DNA from: Rossellomorea aquimaris TF-12
GTDB taxonomy: Bacteria > Bacillota > Bacilli > Bacillales > Bacillaceae_B
Direction of reading: 5' to 3'
Assembly (NCBI RefSeq): GCF_001648555.1
Contig: NZ_LQXM01000029.1
Coordinates: 620,001 to 684,000, forward strand
DNA length: 64,000 bases
In this document: in pieces, positions 52,323-61,507 of the stretch
Layout: each line of letters starts with the position of its first letter
How positions within the stretch are numbered: the stretch's first letter is position 1
Notes under the pieces: model-generated
The model's input: the letters and a program-made list of their open reading frames with translations, nothing else
What the model was told of the DNA's origin: nothing
Database searches by the model: none
Position numbers and translations under genes: made by a program

Positions 52323-53099
52323 CTATTGAATGTTTTTATTCATTTGTTTTATTGCTGCTTTTTCTAGACGGGACACTTGAGCCTGTGATATACCTATTTC
52401 GTCAGCCACTTCCATTTGTGTTTTACCTTGAAAAAACCTTTTACTGATAATAAGTTTTTCCCTATCATTTAAACGCCTCATGCCTTCTTGTAATGCGATT
52501 TCTTCAATCCAGTGAAAATCACGATTTTTCTCATCACTCAGTTGATCCATTACAAAAATAGGATCTCCACCATCATTATAAATTGGTTCAAATAAGGATA
52601 CAGGATCTTGAATTGCATCTAAGGCAAAAACAATTTCTTCATGAGGAACATCTAAAACTTTTGCAATTTCTTCTGCTGTTGGTTCTTTTGATGTTTCACC
52701 CATTAATTTTTCTCTAACTTGTAAAGCTTTGTAAGCAATGTCCCGTAATGAACGAGAAACGCGTATAGGGTTATTATCTCTAAGATATCGGCGTATTTCT
52801 CCAATGATCATAGGAACCGCATATGTAGAGAATCGAACATTTTGACCTAAGTCAAAATTATCAATGGATTTCATCAACCCGATACAACCTACTTGAAATA
52901 AATCATCAACAAACTCACCACGATTATTAAAGCGTTGAATTACACTTAAGACGAGGCGCAAATTTCCATTCACAAGTTTTTCTCTTGCTGTAATGTCGCC
53001 CGCTTGCATTTGTTTGAAGAGTACTCTCATTTCATCATTTTTTAAGACAGGTAATTTGGAAGTATCTACACCACAAATCTCGACTTTATTACGTGTCAT
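52323..53099 (-). CDS. sigG: Forespore-specific RNA polymerase sigma factor G
   Basis: Directs late forespore transcription after engulfment. The 258-residue sigma-70 family protein, MTRNKVEICGVDTSKLPVLKN and onward, has region 2 (NLRLVLSVIQRFNNRGEFVDDLFQVGCIGLMKSIDNFD), region 3 and region 4 (QMEVADEIGISQAQVSRLEKAAI). The ATG follows AAGGAGGGGAAAG. A sigma-F-type promoter lies upstream, in keeping with B. subtilis. Confidence 0.96.
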   Translation of the reverse strand: MTRNKVEICGVDTSKLPVLKNDEMRVLFKQMQAGDITAREKLVNGNLRLVLSVIQRFNNRGEFVDDLFQVGCIGLMKSIDNFDLGQNVRFSTYAVPMIIGEIRRYLRDNNPIRVSRSLRDIAYKALQVREKLMGETSKEPTAEEIAKVLDVPHEEIVFALDAIQDPVSLFEPIYNDGGDPIFVMDQLSDEKNRDFHWIEEIALQEGMRRLNDREKLIISKRFFQGKTQMEVADEIGISQAQVSRLEKAAIKQMNKNIQ

Positions 53100-53135
53100 T
53101 CTTTCCCCTCCTTGTAGGAGCTGCTGTACAAAATT

Positions 53136-53164
53136 CAGTATTTCCTTGGAGAGGAAAAATATGC
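53136..53164 (-). promoter_or_regulatory. Predicted sigma-F promoter of sigG
   Basis: GCATA (53160-53164) and GGAAATACTG (53136-53145) fit the sigma-F consensus GYWTA and GGNRANAMTR, with a 14-base spacer (usual 15). It is about 38 bases upstream of the sigG start. Confidence 0.7.
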
Positions 53165-53354
53165 ATTTCGATCTAGTACCTTATTTTATAAATTCATGAA
53201 AACCCTTTATCCATCTGGGAAAATTCTATAATTTTTTTTTTGAAGATGCTGTTTTTCGTTATCTATGGCCTTTGAAAAAGCGCGTAGTGAAAGATTGTGG
53301 TAGTGAGATTCCCTATTCACACCTTTCCTACCTCTGTACAATGGTAATAGAGAA

Positions 53355-53387
53355 TAAAAAAACTGATCCTCAATTAAGAGAGATCAG
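53355..53387 (-). terminator. sigE terminator
   Basis: CTGATC (53363-53368) pairs with GATCAG (53382-53387), with TC/GA continuation, then TTTTTTT on the minus strand, 10 bases after the sigE stop codon. Confidence 0.8.
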
Positions 53388-53397
53388 CTCTAAATGG

Positions 53398-54117
53398 TTA
53401 AACCATTTTATTAAATTCCTTTTTTAACCGTTTAATAATTCTCTTTTCGAGTCTTGAGATATAGGATTGGGAAATGCCCAGCATATCTGCTACATCTTTT
53501 TGTGTTTTTTCCTCCTCACCCATCAAACCAAATCGAAGTTCCATTATTTGCTTTTCTCTATCCGATAATTGATGGAGAGCATTAAACAATAGTTTTTTAT
53601 CCACTGTGGCTTCAAGGTCCTTAGTTATAATATCCTCGTCTGTGCCAAGGACGTCTGATAGCAGCAATTCATTTCCATCCCAATCTATGTTTAAAGGTTC
53701 ATCAAAGGAAACCTCAGAACGAATTTTATTATTTCGTCTGAGATACATGAGAATCTCGTTTTCAATACACCTTGAAGCATAAGTAGCTAATTTTATTTTT
53801 TTCTCAGGATTAAACGTATTAACAGCTTTAATAAGTCCAATAGTACCGATGCTAATTAAATCTTCAATATTAATTCCTGTATTTTCAAATTTCCTTGCGA
53901 TGTATACTACTAACCTTAAATTACGTTCAATTAATAAAGAACGTGCTGTTTTATCACCTTTAGGCAGTTTATTTAAGAGGATTTGTTCCTCTTCTTTCGA
54001 TAAAGGAGGGGGAAGTGCTTCACTACCACCTATGTAATAAATTTCATCTGATTTAAGTCCAAGTTTTATTAAAAGTTTATACCAATAATATAGAAATTTA
54101 AATTTAAATTTTTTCAA
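53398..54117 (-). CDS. sigE: Mother-cell RNA polymerase sigma factor E (pro-sigma-E)
   Basis: First mother-cell-specific sigma factor, made as inactive pro-protein. The 239-residue protein is very close to B. subtilis pro-sigma-E: an amphipathic pro-region of about 27 residues ([20 protein letters not shown]), the cleavage area ([15 protein letters not shown]), region 2 ([20 protein letters not shown]) and region 4 ([19 protein letters not shown]). SpoIIGA, encoded upstream, cuts the pro-region after a SpoIIR signal from the forespore. Confidence 0.97.
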   Translation of the reverse strand: MKKFKFKFLYYWYKLLIKLGLKSDEIYYIGGSEALPPPLSKEEEQILLNKLPKGDKTARSLLIERNLRLVVYIARKFENTGINIEDLISIGTIGLIKAVNTFNPEKKIKLATYASRCIENEILMYLRRNNKIRSEVSFDEPLNIDWDGNELLLSDVLGTDEDIITKDLEATVDKKLLFNALHQLSDREKQIMELRFGLMGEEEKTQKDVADMLGISQSYISRLEKRIIKRLKKEFNKMV

Positions 54118-54171
54118 TGTTGCTCCCCCTTCTATTTCTTTAATTTGTGAGTATAGTATTATAGATTGATT

Positions 54172-55098
54172 TTACGACACATATTGTATTGGCTTTTGAG
54201 AAATCATTTTTGGATGAACAATTCCTTGAAAATTCCCATCAGCCGATAGAGCATCGGATCTAAAGACTACCAAACCATTTGATACCACCCATTCTGTATC
54301 TGTATCTTTCACTTTAAGTAAATCAGGTTTGATGGCTGCCAGGAGCTGACTACTCCTTCCCACTGACTGAGCAGGAATGATCCGTATACGATCAGACCAG
54401 GAGGAGTCAATACTATTTTGATTAGTGAAAAAATCATCAATTTCACCGCAAAGTGTATGAACCTCTTCCGGAATGTCACCTAAAACCTCAGAAAGAGATA
54501 CAATCATGACAGGGGATTTTGAAATTGGATCTTGAAGCTGATTCCCACTATCAACTAAACCTTTGATATTCACTTGAAAATTATTAATTTGAATTGTGAC
54601 GTCAACAAGTTGATCATACTGAATTTTAACGTGTTCAATGCTTTCAATACGCCCCTTAGAAAAATACCAGGCAATTGGAAGTACGAGCATGACAAATGTC
54701 CAGCTTATTGGATCACCAAACCCTTTAATACTTGCTAATAATACAGAAGATTTTGCACTTGGATCAAATTGCAAAAAATAATGAGTTCCAATTAAAATAC
54801 CACCTGTTAAAAAAGTGACAAAATAAAACATGAGCAAATTCGTTAAGAAATATCGCAATCTCTTAAAACCAAATGTAGCGAAAACCATGACAATCGAAAA
54901 TAATAGCTTTACAAGCGGATTTCCTGTTATAGGTGAATATGGTGAAAAGGCAAGAAGAATAATAATTGACCCTATTAAGCTTCCGATGCCAATTCTCCAA
55001 TAGACTAGTGGCCTTTTCAAAATAATTCCTGTAAACCATAGAAGAATAAAGTCTACTAACAGATTCAACAACCAGATGACATCTAAATATAAGGTCAA
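54172..55098 (-). CDS. spoIIGA: Pro-sigma-E processing protease SpoIIGA
   Basis: Membrane aspartic protease that activates pro-sigma-E. The 308-residue protein has five N-terminal membrane helices (to about residue 150) and a cytoplasmic protease domain with the catalytic Asp in GLVDSGNQL. The start follows AAGGAGGGTAGCG. Shares the Spo0A-type spoIIG promoter with sigE, which is 54 bases downstream. Confidence 0.95.
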   Translation of the reverse strand: MTLYLDVIWLLNLLVDFILLWFTGIILKRPLVYWRIGIGSLIGSIIILLAFSPYSPITGNPLVKLLFSIVMVFATFGFKRLRYFLTNLLMFYFVTFLTGGILIGTHYFLQFDPSAKSSVLLASIKGFGDPISWTFVMLVLPIAWYFSKGRIESIEHVKIQYDQLVDVTIQINNFQVNIKGLVDSGNQLQDPISKSPVMIVSLSEVLGDIPEEVHTLCGEIDDFFTNQNSIDSSWSDRIRIIPAQSVGRSSQLLAAIKPDLLKVKDTDTEWVVSNGLVVFRSDALSADGNFQGIVHPKMISQKPIQYVS

Positions 55099-55167
55099 TC
55101 GCTACCCTCCTTGTTAAACTTCATCTAGTTCAGATCAATTTAAAACTCTTAACAATTACTTAGGTGA

Positions 55168-55201
55168 AGTATATCGTACATACCCACTAAAACGTTGTCA
55201 C
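55168..55201 (-). promoter_or_regulatory. spoIIG promoter with 22-bp spacer
   Basis: GTGACA (55196-55201) and TATACT (55168-55173) are 22 bases apart. The B. subtilis spoIIG promoter is known for the same 22-bp spacing between near-consensus boxes, which makes it dependent on Spo0A~P. A Spo0A-like TGTCGCA lies at 55249-55255, about 90 bases before the start point. Confidence 0.8.
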
Positions 55202-55268
55202 TTTTTGTATCCATTACGGAAAAACTTTTAGTAGATATCAACGAAAAATGTCGCAATTATTAACAACT

Positions 55269-55325
55269 TATTTCACCATAAAAAAAAGACCTCTGAAGAT
55301 GAGGTCTTTTTTTTATGGTGAAATA
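55269..55325. terminator. 25-bp perfect inverted repeat, bidirectional terminator
   Basis: Arms 55269-55293 and 55301-55325 match exactly over 25 bp around a 7-base loop (TGAAGAT). The core stem is GACCTC/GAGGTC, flanked by eight As on the left and eight Ts on the right, so both strands have a U tract. It lies upstream of the spoIIG promoter. Confidence 0.9.
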
Positions 55326-55391
55326 TATAATTCTATTTTCATCTGCACATTTCAAAAAGAAAATCTTTGCGAAATGAAGCTGTTAGGTCAT

Positions 55392-55446
55392 AAGAAAAGC
55401 TATCCAAAATGGCCAATGCAATACGCCTTTACGGATAGCTCTTCTT
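55392..55446 (-). terminator. ftsZ terminator
   Basis: AAGAAAAGCTATCC (55392-55405) pairs with GGATAGCTCTTCTT (55433-55446) with one mismatch around a 27-base loop; the U tract (TTTTCTT) is part of the arm. It lies 29 bases after the ftsZ stop codon. Confidence 0.6.
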
Positions 55447-55474
55447 ATTATGCTTGTTGCCTTAGTGTTACATA

Positions 55475-56629
55475 TTATCTACGGCGATTACGATTGCGTA
55501 GGAAAGTTGGAATATCTAATGTTTCTTCTGCACCTTGGTGTGAAGAAGAGCGTACAGGCTCCTGTTGCTGAGTTTCTTCACGCTTCGGTTGTTCACGTTT
55601 AACAGCTTGATTAGGGTTTGGAGTTGGATTCATACCACCAAACGTAGGACGAGTCTGTTTAGGTGCTTGAAGCACTTCTTCATTAAAGCCAGTCGCAATA
55701 ACTGTTACGACAATATCATCCTTTAAATCTTCGTTAATGACAGATCCAAAAATCATATTCACTTCCTGGTCAGATGCTGAGGCTACAATATCCGCTGCTT
55801 CTTGAACTTCATAAAGACTCAGGTTTGTTCCACCTGTAATGTTCATTAACACACCTTGAGCACCATCTATAGATGTTTCAAGTAATGGACTGGAAATGGC
55901 CTTTTTGGCAGCTTCTGAAGCACGATTTTCACCAGAAGCCGCACCGATACCCATAAGAGCAGAACCTTTATTTGACATGATAGTCTTAACATCTGCAAAA
56001 TCAAGGTTAATCAGTCCAGGAACTGCGATTAAGTCAGATATACCTTGTACACCTTGACGCAATACGTTATCTGCTTCACGGAACGCTTCAAGCATTGGAG
56101 TGCTTTTATCAACAATTTCTAGAAGTCGATCGTTTGGAATGACAATAAGAGTGTCTACTCCTTCTTTCATTGCTGCAATACCACCGCTAGCTTGGTTTGA
56201 ACGTTTTCTTCCTTCGAAAGTAAATGGGCGCGTTACAACACCTACTGTTAACGCTCCTATTTCACGCGCGATTTGAGCGATAACGGGCGCTGCACCAGTT
56301 CCAGTGCCTCCACCCATTCCTGCTGTAACAAAGACCATGTCCGCTCCTCTTAGAGCTTCTTCAATCTGTTCTTTGCTCTCTTCGGCAGCCTTCTTACCCA
56401 CTTCCGGATTTGCACCTGCTCCTAATCCTCGGGTTAATTTCCCACCGATTTGCATTTTGATTTCAGCTTTTGAAAGGTTTAATGCTTGTGCATCTGTATT
56501 AACAGCGATAAATTCAACACCTTGTACACCATGCTCAATCATACGGTTTACAGCGTTATTTCCGCCACCACCGACACCAATAACTTTAATTGTCGCTAAT
56601 GAATCTAAATTTGTATCAAACTCCAACAT
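55475..56629 (-). CDS. ftsZ: Cell division protein FtsZ
   Basis: Tubulin-like GTPase forming the Z ring. The 384-residue protein has the N-terminal [13 protein letters not shown] loop, the tubulin signature [14 protein letters not shown] near residue 104, the T7 loop [11 protein letters not shown] and the C-terminal conserved peptide [14 protein letters not shown] that binds FtsA and SepF. The ATG follows GGAGG, 38 bases after ftsA. Confidence 0.98.
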   Translation of the reverse strand: MLEFDTNLDSLATIKVIGVGGGGNNAVNRMIEHGVQGVEFIAVNTDAQALNLSKAEIKMQIGGKLTRGLGAGANPEVGKKAAEESKEQIEEALRGADMVFVTAGMGGGTGTGAAPVIAQIAREIGALTVGVVTRPFTFEGRKRSNQASGGIAAMKEGVDTLIVIPNDRLLEIVDKSTPMLEAFREADNVLRQGVQGISDLIAVPGLINLDFADVKTIMSNKGSALMGIGAASGENRASEAAKKAISSPLLETSIDGAQGVLMNITGGTNLSLYEVQEAADIVASASDQEVNMIFGSVINEDLKDDIVVTVIATGFNEEVLQAPKQTRPTFGGMNPTPNPNQAVKREQPKREETQQQEPVRSSSHQGAEETLDIPTFLRNRNRRR

Positions 56630-56667
56630 GACAAATCCTCCTAACTCGTCGAATCAATGGATTTATT

Positions 56668-57966
56668 CTATTCAAAGAAATATCCAAAGAACTTTTTCAC
56701 TTTTGACATCGCCTTTTCATCTTCATTTGTTTCATCTTGAACCTTTGCAGGTTTTGGTTTTTTATTAACTTGCTTCGATTGTCTTTTTTCAGTAGCCTCA
56801 ACAGGTACTGGAGCTGCACTTACATTTCTTCCTTGTAATCTAGCATTCTTCTGAGCGTATTTAATCAATCCTACTGCTGTTGTATACTGTGGTTCTCTCA
56901 CACCAATATAATCTGGAATCGCAACTCTAACACGATTTTGGAATATGATTTGTGCTAATTCTAACACACCTGGTAAATTTGCTACACCACCAGTTAATAC
57001 GTACCCACCTGGCAGGTCTCTGATACCCATTCTTTTTAATTCATGACTAATAAGATCTAAAATCTCTTCTAGTCTTGCTTCTATGATATCAGAAATTTCT
57101 AATTGATTAAATTGTTGATGTTGATCACTGCCAATAATTGGAACACTAAACACTTCATCTTCAGATGCATGATCATAAAAAGCATGTCCATATTTTGTTT
57201 TGATTTTTTCTGCATCTTCAGTTGATGTTCTCAATCCGATAGATAAATCTTTCGTAATGTGTTCTCCACCAACAGGAAGAACAGTAGTAGCCTTTAAGTG
57301 ACCTTGTTCAAAAACTGCAATTGTTGTAGAACCGCCACCTATATCAATGAGAGCGGCACCTAAATTCTTCTCGTCTTTAGAAAGTGCAACTGAACCAGCT
57401 GCAAGAGGTTGAAGAACAATATCAACAATTTCAAGTCCAGCTTTTTCTACACAACGCAAAGTATTATGTAAAATCGTCTTAGAGCCAGTAATTATCGTAC
57501 CTTCCATCTCTAAACGAACACCAATCATCCCGCGTGGGTCAGTAATTTCATCCAACCCATCTACAATAAATTGTTTTGGGATTACATTAATAATTTCTCT
57601 TTCAGGTGGAATGGAAACAACTTGTGCTGCATCCATTACTCTTAAAACATCTTCGTCGCCAATTTCCCGATTATCACTTGATACAGCTACCACTCCATGA
57701 CAAGCCTGAAGTGATACATGGTTGCCTGTAATTCCTACAATGACATGGCTTATAGATAAACCAACCATCCGTTCTGCTTGCTCTACTGCCTTTTTAATTG
57801 TTTGAACAGTTTCGTCTATATCTACGATGGAACCTTTTCTGATTCCTTCTGAACTCACATTCCCTACACCGATAATGTTTAAGGAATCATTTGTCATTTC
57901 ACCAATGATTACTTTCACTGTGGATGTACCGATGTCAAGGCTTACGTAAATTTCATTGCTGTTCAC
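56668..57966 (-). CDS. ftsA: Cell division protein FtsA
   Basis: Actin-like membrane tether of FtsZ. The 432-residue protein has the actin fold phosphate loop [13 protein letters not shown], the second [12 protein letters not shown], and a C-terminal amphipathic helix ([10 protein letters not shown]) after a Lys-rich linker. The start is a GTG after AAGGAGGTG. A sigma-H promoter candidate precedes it; a TTAGAA/TTCTAA hairpin lies at about 58007-58027. Confidence 0.97.
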   Translation of the reverse strand: MNSNEIYVSLDIGTSTVKVIIGEMTNDSLNIIGVGNVSSEGIRKGSIVDIDETVQTIKKAVEQAERMVGLSISHVIVGITGNHVSLQACHGVVAVSSDNREIGDEDVLRVMDAAQVVSIPPEREIINVIPKQFIVDGLDEITDPRGMIGVRLEMEGTIITGSKTILHNTLRCVEKAGLEIVDIVLQPLAAGSVALSKDEKNLGAALIDIGGGSTTIAVFEQGHLKATTVLPVGGEHITKDLSIGLRTSTEDAEKIKTKYGHAFYDHASEDEVFSVPIIGSDQHQQFNQLEISDIIEARLEEILDLISHELKRMGIRDLPGGYVLTGGVANLPGVLELAQIIFQNRVRVAIPDYIGVREPQYTTAVGLIKYAQKNARLQGRNVSAAPVPVEATEKRQSKQVNKKPKPAKVQDETNEDEKAMSKVKKFFGYFFE

Positions 57967-58045
57967 TCTATGGCACCTCCTTAAAAGAATGTTTGTTGGA
58001 ACAACAATCTTAGAAAATACTATTCTAAGTATATCTTATTATGAT

Positions 58046-58073
58046 ATTCGTCGTAACAAAAACGATTCCCTTT
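58046..58073 (-). promoter_or_regulatory. Predicted sigma-H promoter of ftsAZ
   Basis: AAAGGGAAT (58065-58073) and GACGAAT (58046-58052) are 12 bases apart; this fits the sigma-H consensus RNAGGAWWW, N11-12, RNNGAAT except for one position. B. subtilis ftsA has a sigma-H promoter (p2) for asymmetric division. Confidence 0.7.
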
Positions 58074-58080
58074 TAAAATT

Positions 58081-58443
58081 CTAATTTTTTTCTCTTTTTT
58101 CTTGATTACTTGTCCAATTACTAATTAATATACGTCTAATGACTGCAATGTTTTGGAATAATCTAACCCCAAAAGCAAAAACAGCGGCCAAATATAAGTC
58201 TACACCAAGATGAACACCTAGAAAAGCTAAACTTGCTGCCAGTAAAATATTAAAAAAGAATCCAGATACAAACACCTTATCATCATAAATATTTTGAAGG
58301 TGAGCACGAATTCCACCAAATAGTGTATCTAACGCAGCAAGAACCGCTATCGATAAATAATTCGAATACTCATCTGGAATCCTAATATCAGTAAGAAGCC
58401 CCAAAACAACCCCTACTAGCAACCCTAATACGGGGAGCCACAT
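58081..58443 (-). CDS. sbp: Small basic membrane protein Sbp (DUF1290)
   Basis: A 120-residue protein with three to four hydrophobic segments and a basic tail (NQEKREKN), resembling B. subtilis Sbp in length and location; no function is established. The ATG follows GGAGGGAACGG, a base after the ylxX stop codon. Confidence 0.9.
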   Translation of the reverse strand: MWLPVLGLLVGVVLGLLTDIRIPDEYSNYLSIAVLAALDTLFGGIRAHLQNIYDDKVFVSGFFFNILLAASLAFLGVHLGVDLYLAAVFAFGVRLFQNIAVIRRILISNWTSNQEKREKN

Positions 58444-58444
58444 A

Positions 58445-59173
58445 TCATCCGTTCCCTCCTCTTTCTTTTACCGGTTCCATTAGACGGACACGGATTGTAT
58501 CTTCATACCCAGGAAGAACTATCTCTTCAAGAGGCTTCGATATAGACACTCTGAGATTATCAATAAAAAAGTCTTCCACAGACTGGGATACCTGCATTCG
58601 ATTATTTAAGTTCTTAGCCGTTTTTAAATCTTTGGTTAGAACTCTTACTTCAAACGGTATTTTATTAATAGAATAACCATCTACCTTCGTTTCCCCATTA
58701 ATATCACGGATAACAGAGGTATTTATTAAACGATGGCCATCTATGGATATATCCGTTGCCTCATATCGATTCAATTCATTAACTAACCTCTCTAATAGTT
58801 CTGGTGAAACACTTTGAACCTTCTCTCCGAGCAGAATGTCTTCCATCGCTGGTTCGACTGTTAAGATAAGGCCTGTTCCTTTTTTTTCAGTTAATCCTAC
58901 TTCTGATTTTAATTCTTCTAAGGTTTGTTTTAATGCCTGTTCAGGACTTGATTGCTTTTCTGTTTTATATTGTTCTAATTTCTTCTCAACAGAATGAATT
59001 TCTGAATACAGGTTTGAACCCATCTCTTTTTCTTTCAATAATGCTTCTCTTAATTCCCAAATATCTCTAGTATCACGGACAACAGGTTCCTTGACTGTTT
59101 GGAATTGGATAGCAATCATGAACCCAATAATCATGGTAATGATTGTAAAGCTCACCTTAAGTTTGTTGTCCAT
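58445..59173 (-). CDS. ylxX: DUF881 protein YlxX
   Basis: A 242-residue protein with a N-terminal membrane anchor (about 8-25), a coiled coil (38-90) and a DUF881 domain. It is a paralogue of the neighbouring YlxW. The family stays beside divIB-ftsAZ but its function is unknown. The ATG follows AAGGTGACACGG. Confidence 0.9.
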   Translation of the reverse strand: MDNKLKVSFTIITMIIGFMIAIQFQTVKEPVVRDTRDIWELREALLKEKEMGSNLYSEIHSVEKKLEQYKTEKQSSPEQALKQTLEELKSEVGLTEKKGTGLILTVEPAMEDILLGEKVQSVSPELLERLVNELNRYEATDISIDGHRLINTSVIRDINGETKVDGYSINKIPFEVRVLTKDLKTAKNLNNRMQVSQSVEDFFIDNLRVSISKPLEEIVLPGYEDTIRVRLMEPVKERGGNG

Positions 59174-59266
59174 TCCGTGTCACCTTACTTTCAAATCTCT
59201 TCAACATTCTTAATAATGGTACCAAATTCACTCCATATAATACATTAAAGTGGATTTAACACTTTA

Positions 59267-59959
59267 TCACTCACCTATTACAGGTTCTAAAACAATATCA
59301 TTCTTTTTTTCCATTGAGAATTTAATGTTTTCATTTACAAGCTGATCCTTAACTCCACCAGTAATATTCATGGCAGAGCTTAGTACTTCAGGATCTCCTA
59401 TGGCTGTAATCTTGAATGGAGCAGGGTATTCAATATCGTCAATTAGAATAACAGGACCATAGCATAATACAAACGAATCATGCTTTAACCTTTGACCATT
59501 AATTGCTACTGCGGATGCTCCGGCAATATACAATTCATTTATTACTTTGAAAACATGATGCTCATGAACAATATAATTATTTGCGTTTTCCTCTTTAGGG
59601 TCATAGTTTGAGTCCTCTAATGTAACAGTCACTCCTGGCCCTGTTACTTTGGTTTTCCCTAAATACATACGATATTTTTCTGCGTCTTCAGCCAAATTAA
59701 AATAAATTTGTTTTTCTTTTGAAAACTCTGCCTCTAGATTTACTACTTCTTCTTGTTTAGCATAGAGCTTTTCTTGGAGATTATTGTTCGTTTTTTGCTG
59801 TTTTAGAATTTGGTCTCTTAATGCTTCCTCTTGTTTCCATTGACCATTCGTCCTATTCCCAAGTTCAGATTGACCCGCATTAGCAAGACTATATGAAAAA
59901 GCAAGGATGAAGCCTAATACTAAACAAACGAGGGAGAGAATAACATGTTTACCTCTCAC
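59267..59959 (-). CDS. ylxW: DUF881 protein YlxW
   Basis: A 230-residue DUF881 protein: one N-terminal membrane helix (HVILSLVCLVLGFILAFSYS), a coiled coil (about 40-90) and the DUF881 domain with VTGPGVTVTLEDSNYDP and VAINGQRL. Similar to YlxX (tandem duplication). I start at GTG 59959, 6 bases after AAGGGG, at the end of divIB; the frame is open 20 codons further inside divIB. Function unknown. Confidence 0.85.
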   Translation of the reverse strand: MRGKHVILSLVCLVLGFILAFSYSLANAGQSELGNRTNGQWKQEEALRDQILKQQKTNNNLQEKLYAKQEEVVNLEAEFSKEKQIYFNLAEDAEKYRMYLGKTKVTGPGVTVTLEDSNYDPKEENANNYIVHEHHVFKVINELYIAGASAVAINGQRLKHDSFVLCYGPVILIDDIEYPAPFKITAIGDPEVLSSAMNITGGVKDQLVNENIKFSMEKKNDIVLEPVIGE

Positions 59960-60734
59960 TTTCATCCCCTTCATTGCTTTCTTCACCTTCCGTTTCGTAT
60001 GCCCTAAAAAACGAACCAACCTCTAAATCAATCACACCTTTTTTAGACGGGTCCAATTGACTGACAATTGAAGGGTAATGCACCATTTTCTCAGAAAAAG
60101 TTCTGATAGTAGCACTTACTTCAAAACCATCGTTCATAAACAGTGTTAAATGATATTGATCCGTTTTCTTAGGTGTTAAATTTACTTCAGAAATAAGATG
60201 CTGAACCTCTTTTGGTAGTTTACCTAACTCATCCACTATCTTCACAAGGACTTTATCTTCCTTGAAACCTCTTAATAATGGAGCATCTACCGGTATTGAT
60301 TCCGTTCCTTTATTCAAAACATTTCCATTTTCTAAGATCACAAAAAACTTATTACCTTTAGAAAGATATGCTTTTTTATCAAATTCTTCAACGGAAATAC
60401 TATATGAATTAGGAAATGACAATTTCACATTTGCATCCTTAATCTCAGGAAGCTTCTTTAATTGTTCTACTGTCTTATCACTACTCACACTCCAGACATT
60501 CATCCCTTTATCAATTCCACTTTTCTCTTGGACGATTTGATCTGATACGAGTTGGTTTCCTGTTATAACAACATTCTTAACATGACTTAATGGAGATTGA
60601 AAATAGACAACAGATAAAATCATAAGTAAGAACATCGAAAGTAAAAACAGCAATCGGCGATTTGCTTTCTTTTTTCGGTGCTGTTTCAATTTAGGAATCC
60701 GGTCTTCAATGGATACGACATTTTCTTTTTTCAT
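59949..60734 (-). CDS. divIB: Cell division protein DivIB/FtsQ
   Basis: Bitopic divisome protein that works with DivIC and FtsL. The 261-residue protein has a Lys/Arg-rich cytoplasmic tail, one membrane helix (about residues 27-47), a POTRA domain starting VKNVVITGNQLVSDQIVQ and the FtsQ/DivIB beta domain. The ATG follows TTGAGGAGAACG. Its usual upstream neighbours murB and murG are absent; a 773-base gap lies between it and spoVE. Confidence 0.95.
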   Translation of the reverse strand: MKKENVVSIEDRIPKLKQHRKKKANRRLLFLLSMFLLMILSVVYFQSPLSHVKNVVITGNQLVSDQIVQEKSGIDKGMNVWSVSSDKTVEQLKKLPEIKDANVKLSFPNSYSISVEEFDKKAYLSKGNKFFVILENGNVLNKGTESIPVDAPLLRGFKEDKVLVKIVDELGKLPKEVQHLISEVNLTPKKTDQYHLTLFMNDGFEVSATIRTFSEKMVHYPSIVSQLDPSKKGVIDLEVGSFFRAYETEGEESNEGDESER

Positions 60735-61263
60735 TTCGTTCTCCTCAATTTCACTTTAAATTCAACAAAACATGAATAAGAAAATACTTATCACGTTATA
60801 TAATGAAAGGTCCCTTTTCACCAAGATTACTAATAGTGTTAAAAGAGAATCAGAACGTATTTTTCACTGTAAATTCTTTATTCGTTGTCGTGTCATACAT
60901 TCTAGATAAGAACGATTTTCAAACTATTTATGAATGCTTGCTTTTAGGAAAAGTTTTCTTGTAATCGGTACTTTACCAATTATTATGTACATCAGAAGAA
61001 TACAACCTATTTATTACACTCTTACCATCTATTTAAACAACTTTAGAATAAGAAAGATAGCATGTAATTGAATTGTAAAACGATTGGTTACTAATAGTAA
61101 TAAACTCTCCTAATATTTGAAAACTGTTCTTTACTAATAAAAATTGCTAATATGTAATTTATTGTAACATCTCACCTAATATTATCCTATCGTTATTTAA
61201 AGAAAATCGCAGGAAAATTTAAAAAGGAATCTATTCGTAACCTTTTTTGAATCGCTTTAGATG

Positions 61264-61343
61264 GTGAGGGAAACAGCTTCGCTTCCGGGGGATCTCGGCA
61301 GGCCCACGGAAAGCGAGCGTCTTCTCCCTGCTATCAACTACTA
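61264..61343 (-). repeat. Dispersed repeat, copy 4 (inverted)
   Basis: On the minus strand it reads TAGTTGAT, then AGAAGACGCTCGCTTTCCGT, GGGCCTGCC, GAGATCCCCCGGAAGCGAAG and CCTCA. It joins blocks seen separately at 48.93 kb and 49.39 kb, supporting that these belong to a single family. Confidence 0.7.
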
Positions 61344-61393
61344 TTTTTTTCTCTAAAATTCATTCTTTACGGTAAGAGTTTTTCTCAGAAAGC

Positions 61394-61476
61394 AAAAAAA
61401 GATTGACCCTTTGATCTTGGAAGAGTCTTATTTACACCTAAAGCCCTTAAACTTTAGAAAGTGAATAAACTCTTCC
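61394..61476 (-). terminator. spoVE terminator region with two hairpins
   Basis: A 58-base hairpin (61419-61476): GGAAGAGT pairs with ACTCTTCC, TTATT with AATAA, and CTAAAG with CTTTAG around a small loop. Then AAGAT/ATCTT with TTTTTTT on the minus strand (61394-61418) follows. Together they would end the murD-spoVE transcript. Confidence 0.65.
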
Positions 61477-61507
61477 ACACCATGAGCCAACCTGTTTTAA
61501 TTCCACA

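Larger units (their letters stand above)
60735..61507. other. Gene-free divIB-spoVE gap lacking murG and murB
   Basis: About 773 bases of mostly AT-rich DNA with no coding frame of note. Visible contents: a possible divIB promoter (TTGGTG, 16 bases, TATATA, near 60800-60827), the fourth dispersed repeat copy (61264-61343) and the spoVE terminator region (61394-61476). In B. subtilis murG and murB sit here; I find no remnant. Confidence 0.7.

Noticed and set aside
53250..53345. Possible gene or RNA in the sigE-sigG gap
   Set aside because: No frame longer than a few dozen codons and no conserved hairpin other than the sigE terminator and sigma-F promoter.
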